Origin: Bacteroidota bacterium
GTDB taxonomy: Bacteria > Bacteroidota > Bacteroidia > UKL13-3
Reading direction: 5' to 3'
NCBI GenBank assembly: GCA_027482225.1
Contig: JAIXWD010000022.1
Span: 1 to 34,287, forward strand
Length of the DNA stretch: 34,287 nucleotides
Part shown: positions 16,738 through 27,600 of the stretch, in pieces
How positions within the stretch are numbered: position 1 is the first letter of the stretch
How the letters are laid out: each line of letters opens with the position of its first letter
Translations under genes and position numbers: made by a program
Notes under the pieces: model-generated
The model's input: only the letters and a program-made list of their open reading frames with translations
Database searches by the model: none
What the model was told of the DNA's origin: nothing

Positions 16738-16769
16738 AAAAGCCATTCAACCTAAATCGAATGGCTTTT
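16738..16769. terminator. Bidirectional terminator between PAS gene and ndk
   Basis: An 11-base perfect stem, AAAAGCCATTC (16738-16748) with GAATGGCTTTT (16759-16769), closes a 10-base loop. On the minus strand the stem is followed by a T-rich run, 23 bases after the ndk stop, so it is best read as the ndk terminator. It can also stop plus-strand transcripts. Confidence 0.8.
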
Positions 16770-16791
16770 ATGTTCACCTAGCTGGGTGGTG

Positions 16792-17211
16792 TTAAAATCT
16801 TTCAAAAGCATTAAAGAAGAATGAAGCTTCTATAGCTGCGTTTTCATCACTATCGCTACCGTGAATGGCATTAGCATCAATAGATTTTGCATATAGGTTA
16901 CGAATAGTACCTGCTTCAGCTTTAGAAGGGTCGGTTGCACCAATTACATCGCGAAAATCGCTAACTGCATTGTCTTTTTCCAACACTGCAGCTACAATTG
17001 GCCCCGAAATCATAAAATCTACTAAATCTTTAAAGAATGGGCGCTCACGGTGAACGGCATAAAACTCACCCGCTTTCTCGGCACTTAAACGCGTATATTT
17101 CATAGCAACCATTTTAAATCCTTTACCAATAATATGGTCGATAATTTTGCCTGTGTTACCATTAGCTACTGCATCTGGCTTAATCATGGTAAATGTTAAT
17201 TTTCCGCTCAT
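16792..17211 (-). CDS. ndk: Nucleoside diphosphate kinase
   Basis: It transfers the gamma phosphate between nucleoside triphosphates and diphosphates via a phosphohistidine, in the cytoplasm. The 139-residue protein has the family start ([10 protein letters not shown]), [15 protein letters not shown] (57-71), [14 protein letters not shown] (91-104) and the active-site NAIHGSDS with His117. The frame is open 63 codons further upstream, but ATG 17211 (MSGKLTF) gives the family length. It stands alone with its own terminator and is divergent from purK. Confidence 0.97.
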   Translation of the reverse strand: MSGKLTFTMIKPDAVANGNTGKIIDHIIGKGFKMVAMKYTRLSAEKAGEFYAVHRERPFFKDLVDFMISGPIVAAVLEKDNAVSDFRDVIGATDPSKAEAGTIRNLYAKSIDANAIHGSDSDENAAIEASFFFNAFERF

Positions 17212-17241
17212 TTTGTTTGTATTAATATGTTTTTCAGGCTG

Positions 17242-17249
17242 CAAAAATA
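17242..17249 (-). promoter_or_regulatory. Candidate -7 element of the ndk promoter
   Basis: On the minus strand this reads TATTTTTG, an exact match to TANNTTTG, about 31 bases before the ndk ATG. No TTG at the usual -33 distance was found, so only half the promoter is supported. Confidence 0.35.
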
Positions 17250-17381
17250 GGATAATCAATGCTAAAAAAACTAATAATTTTAATCGATTTGGATTAACAG
17301 TTTCTATAGCCCGGTCTTCACAATTATTAAACCTTTTAAAAATTCTATTTAATGTGTGGTTGATAAAACTATTTTTGTGAG

Positions 17382-18545
17382 GTGAAAAATACCAATCCAC
17401 TTCGCAAAACCATCGGAATCATAGGTGGTGGTCAACTTGGTCGTATGATGATCGAAGAGTCTCTTCGCTTGAATAACGATTTTAATATTTTGGATGCTGC
17501 AGATTGCTCTTGTGCTGCGCTAGCAAAAAATCATATCATAGGAAAACTTACAGACGGTGATGCTATCAGAAAACTAGCTGAAATTAGCGATGTACTTACT
17601 TTTGAAATTGAACACATTGATGTTGATACATTGATGCAATTAGAGAAAGAGGGTAAAGAAATTATTCCATCTCCTCAAGTATTACAAATAATTCAGGATA
17701 AAGGAATTCAGAAAGATTTTTTTAAAACCCATCAAATACCAACCGCACCTTTTATTTTGGTTGAAAATTCTGAAGATTGGATTAACGCCATACATCAACT
17801 TGGAGGCGAAAAGTTAGTTGCTAAAACACGTAAAGATGGCTATGATGGAAAGGGGGTAACCATTTTTAAATCTGCAGATGTATTGTCAAATTCGCAGCTA
17901 ATTCCATTTAATTCGCCTAGTTTAGTTGAAGTTTTTATTCCTTGCCAAAAAGAAATTTCGGTTATGGTAGCCCGCGATGTTCATGGAAATATAAAGACAT
18001 GGCCAGTAGTTGAAATGGAGTTTGATCCCAATGCAAATTTGGTTACATTCTTAGATTGTCCGGCAAATCTTTCTTTAGAAATGGAACATGAGGCTCGAGA
18101 GATAGCATTAAGAACCATTGAAAAACTAAATGGTGTAGGAGTTTATGCAGTTGAAATGTTTCTAACAAATGAAAACCAAATATTGGTGAATGAGGTTGCT
18201 CCAAGACCGCACAATTCTGGCCATCATACCATTGAAGCTTGTTACACCTCTCAATTCGAGCAATTAGTCAGAATATTGATGGGTTTACCTTTAGGAAGTA
18301 CAGATTTAATTCAGCCAGCTGTTATGATGAATTTATTAGGTGCTGATGATTTTACTGGAACATATAGGCTTCAAGGACTAGAAGAAGTGAGTGCAATAGA
18401 GGGTGTTTATGTGCACTTGTATGGTAAAAAAGAAAGTAAGCCCATGCGTAAAATGGGACATATTACTGTAACAGCTGCAACGCTTAATGCTGCTAAAGAA
18501 AAAGCCAAGCAAGTAAGCAAACTTGTTAAATTTATAATTGAATAA
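17382..18545 (+). CDS. purK: N5-carboxyaminoimidazole ribonucleotide synthase
   Basis: PurK uses ATP and bicarbonate to carboxylate AIR in de novo purine synthesis; its product is the substrate of PurE, encoded at 28257. The 387-residue ATP-grasp protein has the N-terminal [12 protein letters not shown], the ATP-binding [30 protein letters not shown], and [18 protein letters not shown] near the metal site. Only a GTG at 17382 can start it, as the conserved [10 protein letters not shown] lies just 10 codons in. A TATTTTTG string at 17370-17377 sits directly upstream; if it is the -7 box the mRNA would be nearly leaderless. A strong terminator follows. Confidence 0.95.
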   Translation: MKNTNPLRKTIGIIGGGQLGRMMIEESLRLNNDFNILDAADCSCAALAKNHIIGKLTDGDAIRKLAEISDVLTFEIEHIDVDTLMQLEKEGKEIIPSPQVLQIIQDKGIQKDFFKTHQIPTAPFILVENSEDWINAIHQLGGEKLVAKTRKDGYDGKGVTIFKSADVLSNSQLIPFNSPSLVEVFIPCQKEISVMVARDVHGNIKTWPVVEMEFDPNANLVTFLDCPANLSLEMEHEAREIALRTIEKLNGVGVYAVEMFLTNENQILVNEVAPRPHNSGHHTIEACYTSQFEQLVRILMGLPLGSTDLIQPAVMMNLLGADDFTGTYRLQGLEEVSAIEGVYVHLYGKKESKPMRKMGHITVTAATLNAAKEKAKQVSKLVKFIIE

Positions 18546-18563
18546 AATTAAACGCAACATTTT

Positions 18564-18607
18564 TTAAAACAAAACGCCCTTACATTTGCAAGGGCGTTTT
18601 GTTTTAA
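18564..18607. terminator. Long bidirectional terminator between purK and the giant adhesin gene
   Basis: The arms 18564-18581 and 18590-18607 pair over 18 bases without mismatch. The GC-rich core AACGCCCTT/AAGGGCGTT closes an 8-base loop (ACATTTGC), and A/T tails on both sides supply a U run in either direction. It lies 18 bases after the purK stop and includes the stop codon of the opposing giant gene (18604-18606). Confidence 0.85.
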
Positions 18608-21600
18608 TGTTTAATTATTTTATGTGTGCTGAGCCCATCTGACGTATTGAGTTTAAGTAAATAAACTCCTGGTTGCAGGTTACTTATATTAATGTTGTTC
18701 AGCGCTTTTGCCTCTTTAACTAATACTCCTTTAACGTCAAATATTTTTAAGTCTATAATATCTTTTTTGGTTTCAATATTTATCCAATCTTTTGTTGGTA
18801 TTGGATATACATTAATATTTGTTTCTATTCGTTTTTCTTCACTTAATACCACGGTATTAGAGTAATTATAATCTCCGTTTTGTTCAGTAATTTTAAGTCT
18901 ATAATAAGCAATATCTAAATTTGCCGCATTTTCATCCTTAAACAAATACACTTGCGTGGTACTTTTGTTGGTAGCTTTAACAACTCCTATGTTCGTAAAT
19001 AGTCCACCATCATCAGAGCGTTGTACCTCGTAATATGCAATGTTTTTTTCTTGGGCAACATTCCAAGTTAGTTGGTTCATGCCTAACATACGCTTTCCTT
19101 CAAAATAGGTGATACTAACTGGCAATGGATTATTATTGTCTGTTATAATTAATAAGAACCTATTACCATAGGTGTTAATTAAATTGTTGTTGATAGTGAA
19201 TGCATAAGTATTGTTTAAACGTAAATTGGTTAAACTGTTGTTGTTTAAATCTCTTAATAAAACCATTTTGTTACTTGGTATTTGGTTTAGTTTATCAAAC
19301 GAAAGGGTATAAGCCGAGTTTGTTGATGAGCTTACGCTAAGTACAAATGTATCTGATTGATTTAATGCAAGGAAATCTACAATGTTATGTTGGGTAGCCA
19401 CGTTATTGGTGGTTTTGAAAGATAGGTTATACCCTGTATTTGCTAACTTCAAGCCATCCTCCTTAAACACATAATTTTTACTTGCACCGCCCATAAATTT
19501 GAGCCAAGCAATATCGTATTGTATGCTATCAAGGTTCATTTTTACGATTAATTCTTGGCTATTTTTAAAATACGCTGTAGCACTTATAGCCGTTTTATCA
19601 TTCTCTTCAAATGTTACATTTTGTGATGTTTGTGTTGCCCTTACAAAAAATGCTTGCCCAGAAGAAATAGTACCTGTAGCGTTACCAACATATCCTTTAG
19701 TAACAGGATTCCAAACCCAGAAATAATTGTCTATTTGTGCTGTTTTGTTCATGTTTTCCCAATCAATTTGACTTGGGTAAGGATTACCTAACAAGTTAAA
19801 ACCTTTACCATAAATAGGAGTAGAATCGTTTGCAAAATCTAGTGCAACAGTAATATCACCTTTATTAATTGGTCCAACATAATCTGCGGTAACATCATTA
19901 GGAACAATAGATGTATTGGTTAAAGAAGTAGTTTGAGTTCTATCACCCCTAAAAAATACAAGTGCACCTTTTCCTGCTGTAAGCGTATTATTGATATTTG
20001 ATATACTTGACCAACCACGCGTGGCCGACTCTTGCCAAGTTCTGATAGAAGAGGTAGGCCCTGCAATATCAAAACCAGCAGAAATACCACCAGGTCCGCT
20101 CACCAAAATATCATCATTTAATTGTGTGTATGCATTACTCGTTGTAGGAATACTCATCATTCTCCAGCCTCTCATGATAGAATTATTACCAACAATATAA
20201 CGCTGTAAAGTTACATCACCTGTTATATCTGCATTGCTTCCAAGTTGTGCAATTCTACCGGTGCCACTAAGATTTGACAATAGTTTTAATTTATTACCAG
20301 TAGCAATTGTTCCTGCAGTAGGGGTCACTGTTCCGTTGTGCATTATTACAAGCGTATCAGCAATGGTAACTGTTTGATTTATTCTGTTGATGGTGAAGTT
20401 TAGTAATGCATTTGTGTTGCCATTGGTAGTTTGATCCATGAAAAGCGAACCAAACTCAACACCTCCCGTAATGTTAAGTGATGAAGTAGGACTACCTTTA
20501 AATTTGCCACTACCAATTAAAGCACCTGTTATGGTTAAACTATATCCGTTTAAATCAATTGTTTTACCTGCAGGTAAATCAATGTATCCAATATTCCAAT
20601 TACTGTTAAGTTGAATATTATTTGTAGCAGTTAAACTAACTTGAATATATGAACCTTCAGGTGGTGTGGAATTACCCTGCCAGTTAGTACCCGATGTATG
20701 ATTGGTTGATGCATTTCCATTCCATATGTATGGACCTTCTCTGAATAAACCATATATACCAGCTCCAATTGCAGGAGAAAAACTGCTTGTTGTTGCATCT
20801 ACATTATACCTAACAGTTGATGTTGTTAGTAATTTTTGAAGTCCATCACATAACCCGTATTTAGCGGTATAAAGCATGGCGGTTCCACCGTTGCCAATAT
20901 TTATGTTACCATTACCTGATAATAAAATATTACCACCAGTTCCATCACCAACTAGTTTACTTTTATCTGTAAACAACTTGAGTGCGTTTGCTGTGGTGTT
21001 GGTGGTTGAAAGATTTTCAGTTACGTTGATGTCACCACCATTTGTTTCAATATAAACTGTGCCTGAAGAATAAATACCAGGTGTATTTACGTTGCCAATA
21101 GTTAGTCCATCTGAAGCATCAATAAAGTTCAAGTTGCCAATTTTTACAGCATTGGTGCCTGCTGCAATGGTTAAAATGTTGTTTGATGTATTGTTTAAGG
21201 TAAACGTGCCGACACCAGAAAGTGATAAGCCATTTGCTGTAATGGGTTGTGTTTGTGTAACAACTGTTGAAGCTTCCAAAGTAATGTTACTATTGGTGGC
21301 AGTTAAAGTCCCATTAATGGCAATATTACCCCCGTATGCTTCAATAGGACCTGATGCGTTGGTATTGCTTGCAATTGTAATATTAGCTGTATTGCCAGAT
21401 TTACCTAATGCTAATCCTCCTATAGTACTAGAAATTGTGAAACTAGGAATAGGATAACTTAATGGATTGGTGAAGCTTGCGCTTACTGGTTGAATAACCA
21501 ACCTGCCTGCGCCTGAAAATCCTGAGCTATTTGTAGCGGGTATATCTTGTTCAATCACCAGTGAACCTGCATTAATAGTAGTTGCACCTGTATAGGTATT

Positions 21601-24600
21601 TAAACCACTAATGGTATGTGTGCCATTGCCAGACTTAATTAAACTGCCAGTACCACTTATTACTCCGGGATATTTTGATGAGTCACTTCTGTTAAATGTT
21701 AAAGTGCCATAGTTAACAATATTACTGGTAATAGATCCAGTAGTAGATGCATTTCCTATAGTTAAAGATTTATTTAAATCTATTGTAGTTATGCCACTAT
21801 GTGTACATGTTCCCGTTAATGTGATAGGGGCACCAACTTGTAAAATATCTTCGGTGCCTTCAAAATTACTTAGTATCGTTTGTGCTGTGCTGCGGTTAAA
21901 AATTACAAGCCCATTATTAATAACTGTACTGCCTGAAGGAAAACTAGAACTTGCATTTGTAATTTCTTGTGTACCTCTGGATGTGAAGCTGTAAGTATTA
22001 GGACTTATAACATTTGTTACGGTATTGCTAAGCGTAGTAATGCCTGTGTAGCTTAATGCACCTGTAAAATTAACTTTCCCTGATAAATATACTTGTGCAA
22101 TTCCATAACCTGTTCCGCTTGAACTGGTAGCTAATCCACCTATTGCAATACTTCCTGTTGACATATTTACGCCTAAATGATTGCCAGATCTGTATGCAGC
22201 ACCACCATAAATAGAGGTATTTGCACGTATTTGAACATTCGTTCCCGACTGACTTAACAAGGCAAATACACATTTTGTATATTGACCATCATATTGTTGG
22301 AATTGTAGCGATGCTATATTGGTTGCCGCATCATAAGATTTCACATAAGCACCTGCCATTAAAGAACCGCCACCTATAACTTGTTGTCCATCCATTAGGC
22401 CGCCTGTAATTCGGGTTAATACTTCTAAAACGGAACTACTTGTAATCATTGTAGCGGCAGTTCCGGTTAAAAAGGAGTTATAATAATTTCCAGATGCACC
22501 TTTAATTTCAACTCCTCCATCTCCTGAGATAGGTGCTGCAAAAACTAAATTCTCGTTAGGAGTTAAAATTAATTTTGAACCACTCGCAACGGTTACTCCT
22601 GATGTATTGGAAATAGTTCCACTTGAAGCTTGACTTAGAGAACCTCCTGTTCCAACTTGAAGGTCTCCTCCTGAAATGGTAGTAATTCCGGTGTAAGTGT
22701 GGTCTTTAGTTAAAGTTAACAAACCGGCTCCAGTCTTTGTTAATCTACTACCTGTTCCACTAATAACACCATCGTATGAGGAATTAGAAGAAATATTAAT
22801 GGTGGCTGTTCTACCTGTAGCTACAGCTAAATTACCTGTTCCAGAAATACTCGTTCCATTAATGTTGATATTCCCAATTGTAGAATTGGAGGATGTAATA
22901 TTGGCGTTTAAAGCAATAGTACTACCTAATAGATTAAAACTACCGCCTAAACCAAAGTCCGAACTAACTGTAATATTTGAAGTATTACCTATATTGACTG
23001 TAGCGCCATTATTCAGAAGTCCAGTATATCTACCGATGGTCAAACCGTCTACTGACGCAACGGTTAAGATTCTTATGCCATTATAAAAGCCGGTATTGAT
23101 TAAATAGTCGCCTGAATTTATGGTGCCTCCTAACGTCAATGCACTTGTATAACTACCACCATTTGGCGCCAATGTGATTAAACCAGCAGATCTAAGCCAA
23201 ATAGCTCCCGAGGTGCTTGATGCAATAAAGGTGATATCACCATTACCCGTATTGATTACTCTAGTGCCATTTGATGCAATACCATTTGTGCCTCCACTTA
23301 CACCATTTCCTGCCCAGGCAAAAAAATCACCACCGTTGGTTGTAACATTATTAAATAAGTCCATTGCATTTGCATTAAAGCCACTTGACCCAATAGCTGG
23401 ACCATCACCTACAGTTAACCCATTCCAGGTATAGCTTCCTCCGTTTGTGTTAGAACCGCCTAACCAAACATGTCCGCCATTAGTTGTGATTGCACCACTA
23501 AAACCAGAACCTCCATCGTTATTAGAGTTGTCAAAATCAGACCAAAGCACCACATTCAAAACACCCGTTCCACTGGCAGTAATGGTGCCATTATGAGTTG
23601 GCCTTCCATGTGATTGTAAAGTAAGCGTTCCCGTTCCAGCAGTTTTGGTTACAAATGAAGATATTGTTATAAAACTTCCAATTCCCTTTAGAAAAATGTC
23701 TCCATTGGCGGTTGAGGTTAAATCGCCACTAACTGTAATATTGCCTCCATAATAACTCACCGGACCTGCGATGGTCAAATGAGAGTTTTGTAATATGTTT
23801 GCCGTGTTGCCTGTTTTACCAATGGTAATTCCACTAATGCCATTGGCATCTTGGTCTATTCCAAACCAAGTTGTTTGCATATCTTGCCCAAAAGCAACAT
23901 CACTCGGTTCAAAGGTAAAACTACCTGTTCCGTTAATATAAGGTCGTTCAGTACTACCAATACTAAAAGCCGCTGTTTCACCTCTAATAATAATATTTCC
24001 TACTCCAGGGTTAAGCGTAGAGTAATCGAGGTCTAAAACACCTGAACCATTGGCATCTTTATCTGCATGAATTATAATGTTTCCACCTGCAGAACTGATG
24101 TTTCTGCGTGTGGTACCAAAAGTGCCAAAATTTGCATTGGTATTGATGGCGATATTAGAAGCGCTACTTGTTGTAACATTTATGCCATTATTTAAACTAA
24201 AATCATTAGAATTAAATGTTGCTGAGCCTCCAAGTGAAATGGAAGCATTAACCGCAATTGTTTTTACTCCATTCGAATTAATAACAAATGGATTATTGGC
24301 ACTACTTGTAATTGCCCCATTAATAGTAACATTTCCAGCTTCTATAATGAGTGCATCGCTTATTAGATAATTTGCTAAAACAGATGAATTAATATTGACT
24401 GGAGTGGTAATTGTAGAAATAACCCCATTTTCATAAATCCAAGTAGAATTGATAGTATCCCCACCCGAACTCACAATAGTTAAATCTCCAATTCCCAAGC
24501 TAGTTCTGTATATTGCATGCGCAGTATTGGTATTGAGTGCAGGGGTAAAGGTCGTTGTAGTTTCATCAAAATTGTAGCGCACATTGTTGCTGCCACCTAC

Positions 24601-27600
24601 CAAGGTGGTGAGACCATTGCTATTTATTTCCAAACCGCTGAACAGCTTCGCTATACCGCCCGTTCCCACAGAGATTGTAGGCGTGCCATTAACAGAAATA
24701 TCGCCTCCTACATTCACTCCTATTGATGTACTTTTTCCTGCATTAATAATAAGGGCATTTGCAGTAGTGTTATTTGTAGTTACGGATCCATTTAAGTTAA
24801 TATTTCCATTCAATGTTTCAACCAAAACAACTCCTGAGTTGGTATGAATTCCATTTAAACTGCCAACAGCTCCAATAGTTAATCCGCCTAACGCATCAGT
24901 ATAACTTAAAGAACCTAAACGACTTAATGCAGAGCCTCCAGCTATGGTAACAACATTGTTGCTTGTATTATTTAAAGTTACTGTGCCTGATCCTGTTAAT
25001 GATAAATTATCCGCGTTTATCGCAGCGGTTTGAGTTAATGCAGTATTAGTTTCAATGCTCAGGTTTGAATTGATTGCGCTTAATGTACCATTCACGGCAA
25101 TTGTTCCGCCATAAATATCAATTGGTGCTGCCAAAGAGATAGGCGATGCAATAGATATAGCAGAGGTGTTACCTGATTTTCCTATGGTTAAACTAGAAGC
25201 GTTTTCTGCTAAAATATGGTTGGTATTAAATGGAAAACTTAAAGCAGCTGTGAAGCTCGCACCAGTTGGTATATAGGCTACATCACCAGTTGTTTTTACT
25301 TTAAATCCATTTAAGCCAGCCAATTCATAACGATTAAAAGTAAAGCTAACATCACCTGTAGCTGCCCATATACCATTTTGAGGTGAGCCAACATAAATGT
25401 CTCCCCAGCTTGATGATCCAATGCCATAGGCTCCTGTTGTGCCGGCATTTCCTGATATTTCGATATTGCCGTTTTTCGATAGTAAGTTGATATGACGCGT
25501 TTGTCCCGCAGATCCAACTTCACGGTAAAAATTTATGGCCCCTGTATTATTACTTTGTGTATTAGTAAGTAAACCAGAAAGTATAATATTTCCATTTTCG
25601 GTTTCAATTGTTGATCCTGAACTTATACCAAAAGTAATACCCCCAAAATAATTGGTTCCGTTGTTTCCGCCAAAAGCCTCTCCATACAATTCAATTGTAC
25701 CGGCACCTGAAGTAATAAAATTCCCACGCAGACGGATTCCATCATTGTAACTTCCATTACACTTTCCATATATTTTAATGTTTCCGCCAGCAGCATTCAA
25801 TGTGGCCCCTTGAATCAATATTCCAATATTATTCGTTGTTCCGGTAGCATACAAACCGGGTCCTTGAGCACCCGTAAAGTTGCCTCCTAGTGTTAGATTT
25901 CCACCTTTCGAAAGTATACTTACATCACTATTCAAAGTGATAGCAGTACCACTGGTAACAGAACCTTCCGAGTTGGAGCGAATGGTGATATTTCCACCAT
26001 TGGTTTGAATTGTTTCATTGGCATCAATAACAATTCTACCTATTGCTTGAATTAATATGGTCGTATTGATTGGCGTAACATTTAAATTCTGGCTAATGGT
26101 TATGTCTTTACCATAAATATTTACAGGTCCATTATGATTTATGGATGAACGCATATGGCCTAAAACCACGTCTTGGTTGTTTGTTGTCTTACCTAGATTA
26201 AGCCCACCTATGCCATTGTTATCTTGGTCTATATCAAACCAAATGGTATTGATAGCTTGCCCAAATGTAGCCGTATTTGGTTCGAAAGTAAAATTTCCAG
26301 TTCCGTTAATGTAGGGTTTGTCTGTATTGTTGGTTGTAATCCAATTCATGGTAGAACCGCGTATGATCGTATTTCCTGAACCTGGATTAAATGTTAAGTA
26401 ATCCAGTTCTAAAATACCTGTGCCATTACCATCCGCATCCGCATTGATGGTTATATTTCCGCCTGAAGTGGATATTGTTTGTCGGATATTTGAGGTGTAA
26501 ATATGATTGATGGCATTGATTGTAATATTTGATGCTGTCGTTGAAGTTATGTTCTTGTTAATTGTGAAATTTCCAGAATGAAAAGTAATTGGTCCTGCAA
26601 CGCTTAATTCATTGGTGTAACTTAAATCGGCTGTATTGGTTGATTTACCATAGGTAAAACTGCTTAGTTGAGTGCCAAAATTCCAATCATTATCAAATGT
26701 AAGCGTGCCCACATTTCCAGCACGCATAAACGTGAACGCATTTCCGGTAGGTTGAATGGTTAGGTTACCTGTAGTTTGTATGGCTAGTGATCCCGAACCC
26801 GCATTTTGGTTTCTTTGGTAAATGGAATTACCTTCAATTAATATGTTACCTGAATAAGAATTTGTTCCATCGAAACCAACTCTAATTGAATTTGTTACAT
26901 CACTCGCATGAAAACGAATAGAGTTGCAATATTGCCCAGATGATTCAAGCGTATTTGTTCCTCTGAGTGATATATTCCCAGAACGTGATATAATTTCCGT
27001 AGATCCTCCAATTCCTAAACCTTCTTTATCATTTATAGTTGCCGTAAAGTTTGCATTTCCTTCTATTTGTATATTTCCTGAAACAGATGAGATTATTGTT
27101 TTTGAAGTCGATGAAAAACCCTTAATAATTGCACCAAATCGAAAACTATTATCGTTTGGGGCTTGATCAGACCCTGTTCCCCTAATAATTATTGATCCCG
27201 TTGTGGCGGTAATCGATGTTGTTCCTGATGTTGCTTCTATGCGGGTGCCATTACCATTTGTATATCTACCAGTTACTTCTCCGTTAATTTCAATATTGCC
27301 ACTTGCACTTGAAATACTGGAGTTTATCACATGAACACCATAATTCACTCCGCTGTTTGAATTAGAATTCCAAGAAAGACCGGCTAAATAAACATTGCCC
27401 CCATTTGTGTTTAAAGTGGAGTTTTCAACCCATAATCCAGGCAAATCATCTGACCAAGTTCTCGCCAAAGAATTCCCTACCGTCAAGCCATTCCATGTCG
27501 CGTTTCCATCCCCTCCGCCAATCCATAAATGTCCACCGTTGGTGTTGATGGTATTATTGTTTCTGATTGAAACTATCCCATCATCAGGATTAGTTCCTGT

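Noticed and set aside
16599-16781. 60-codon plus-strand frame between PAS gene and ndk
   Set aside because: It has no family signature, and its 3' part runs through the terminator hairpin at 16738-16769.
17212-17400. 63-codon N-terminal extension of ndk
   Set aside because: The extension has no counterpart in the family, overlaps the purK start region and would bury the candidate ndk promoter.
21092-24847. Several 70-130-codon plus-strand frames inside the giant adhesin gene
   Set aside because: They are rich in Pro, Val and Leu because they mirror Gly/Asn/Thr repeat codons on the minus strand, and the minus-strand frame is continuous with clear domains.
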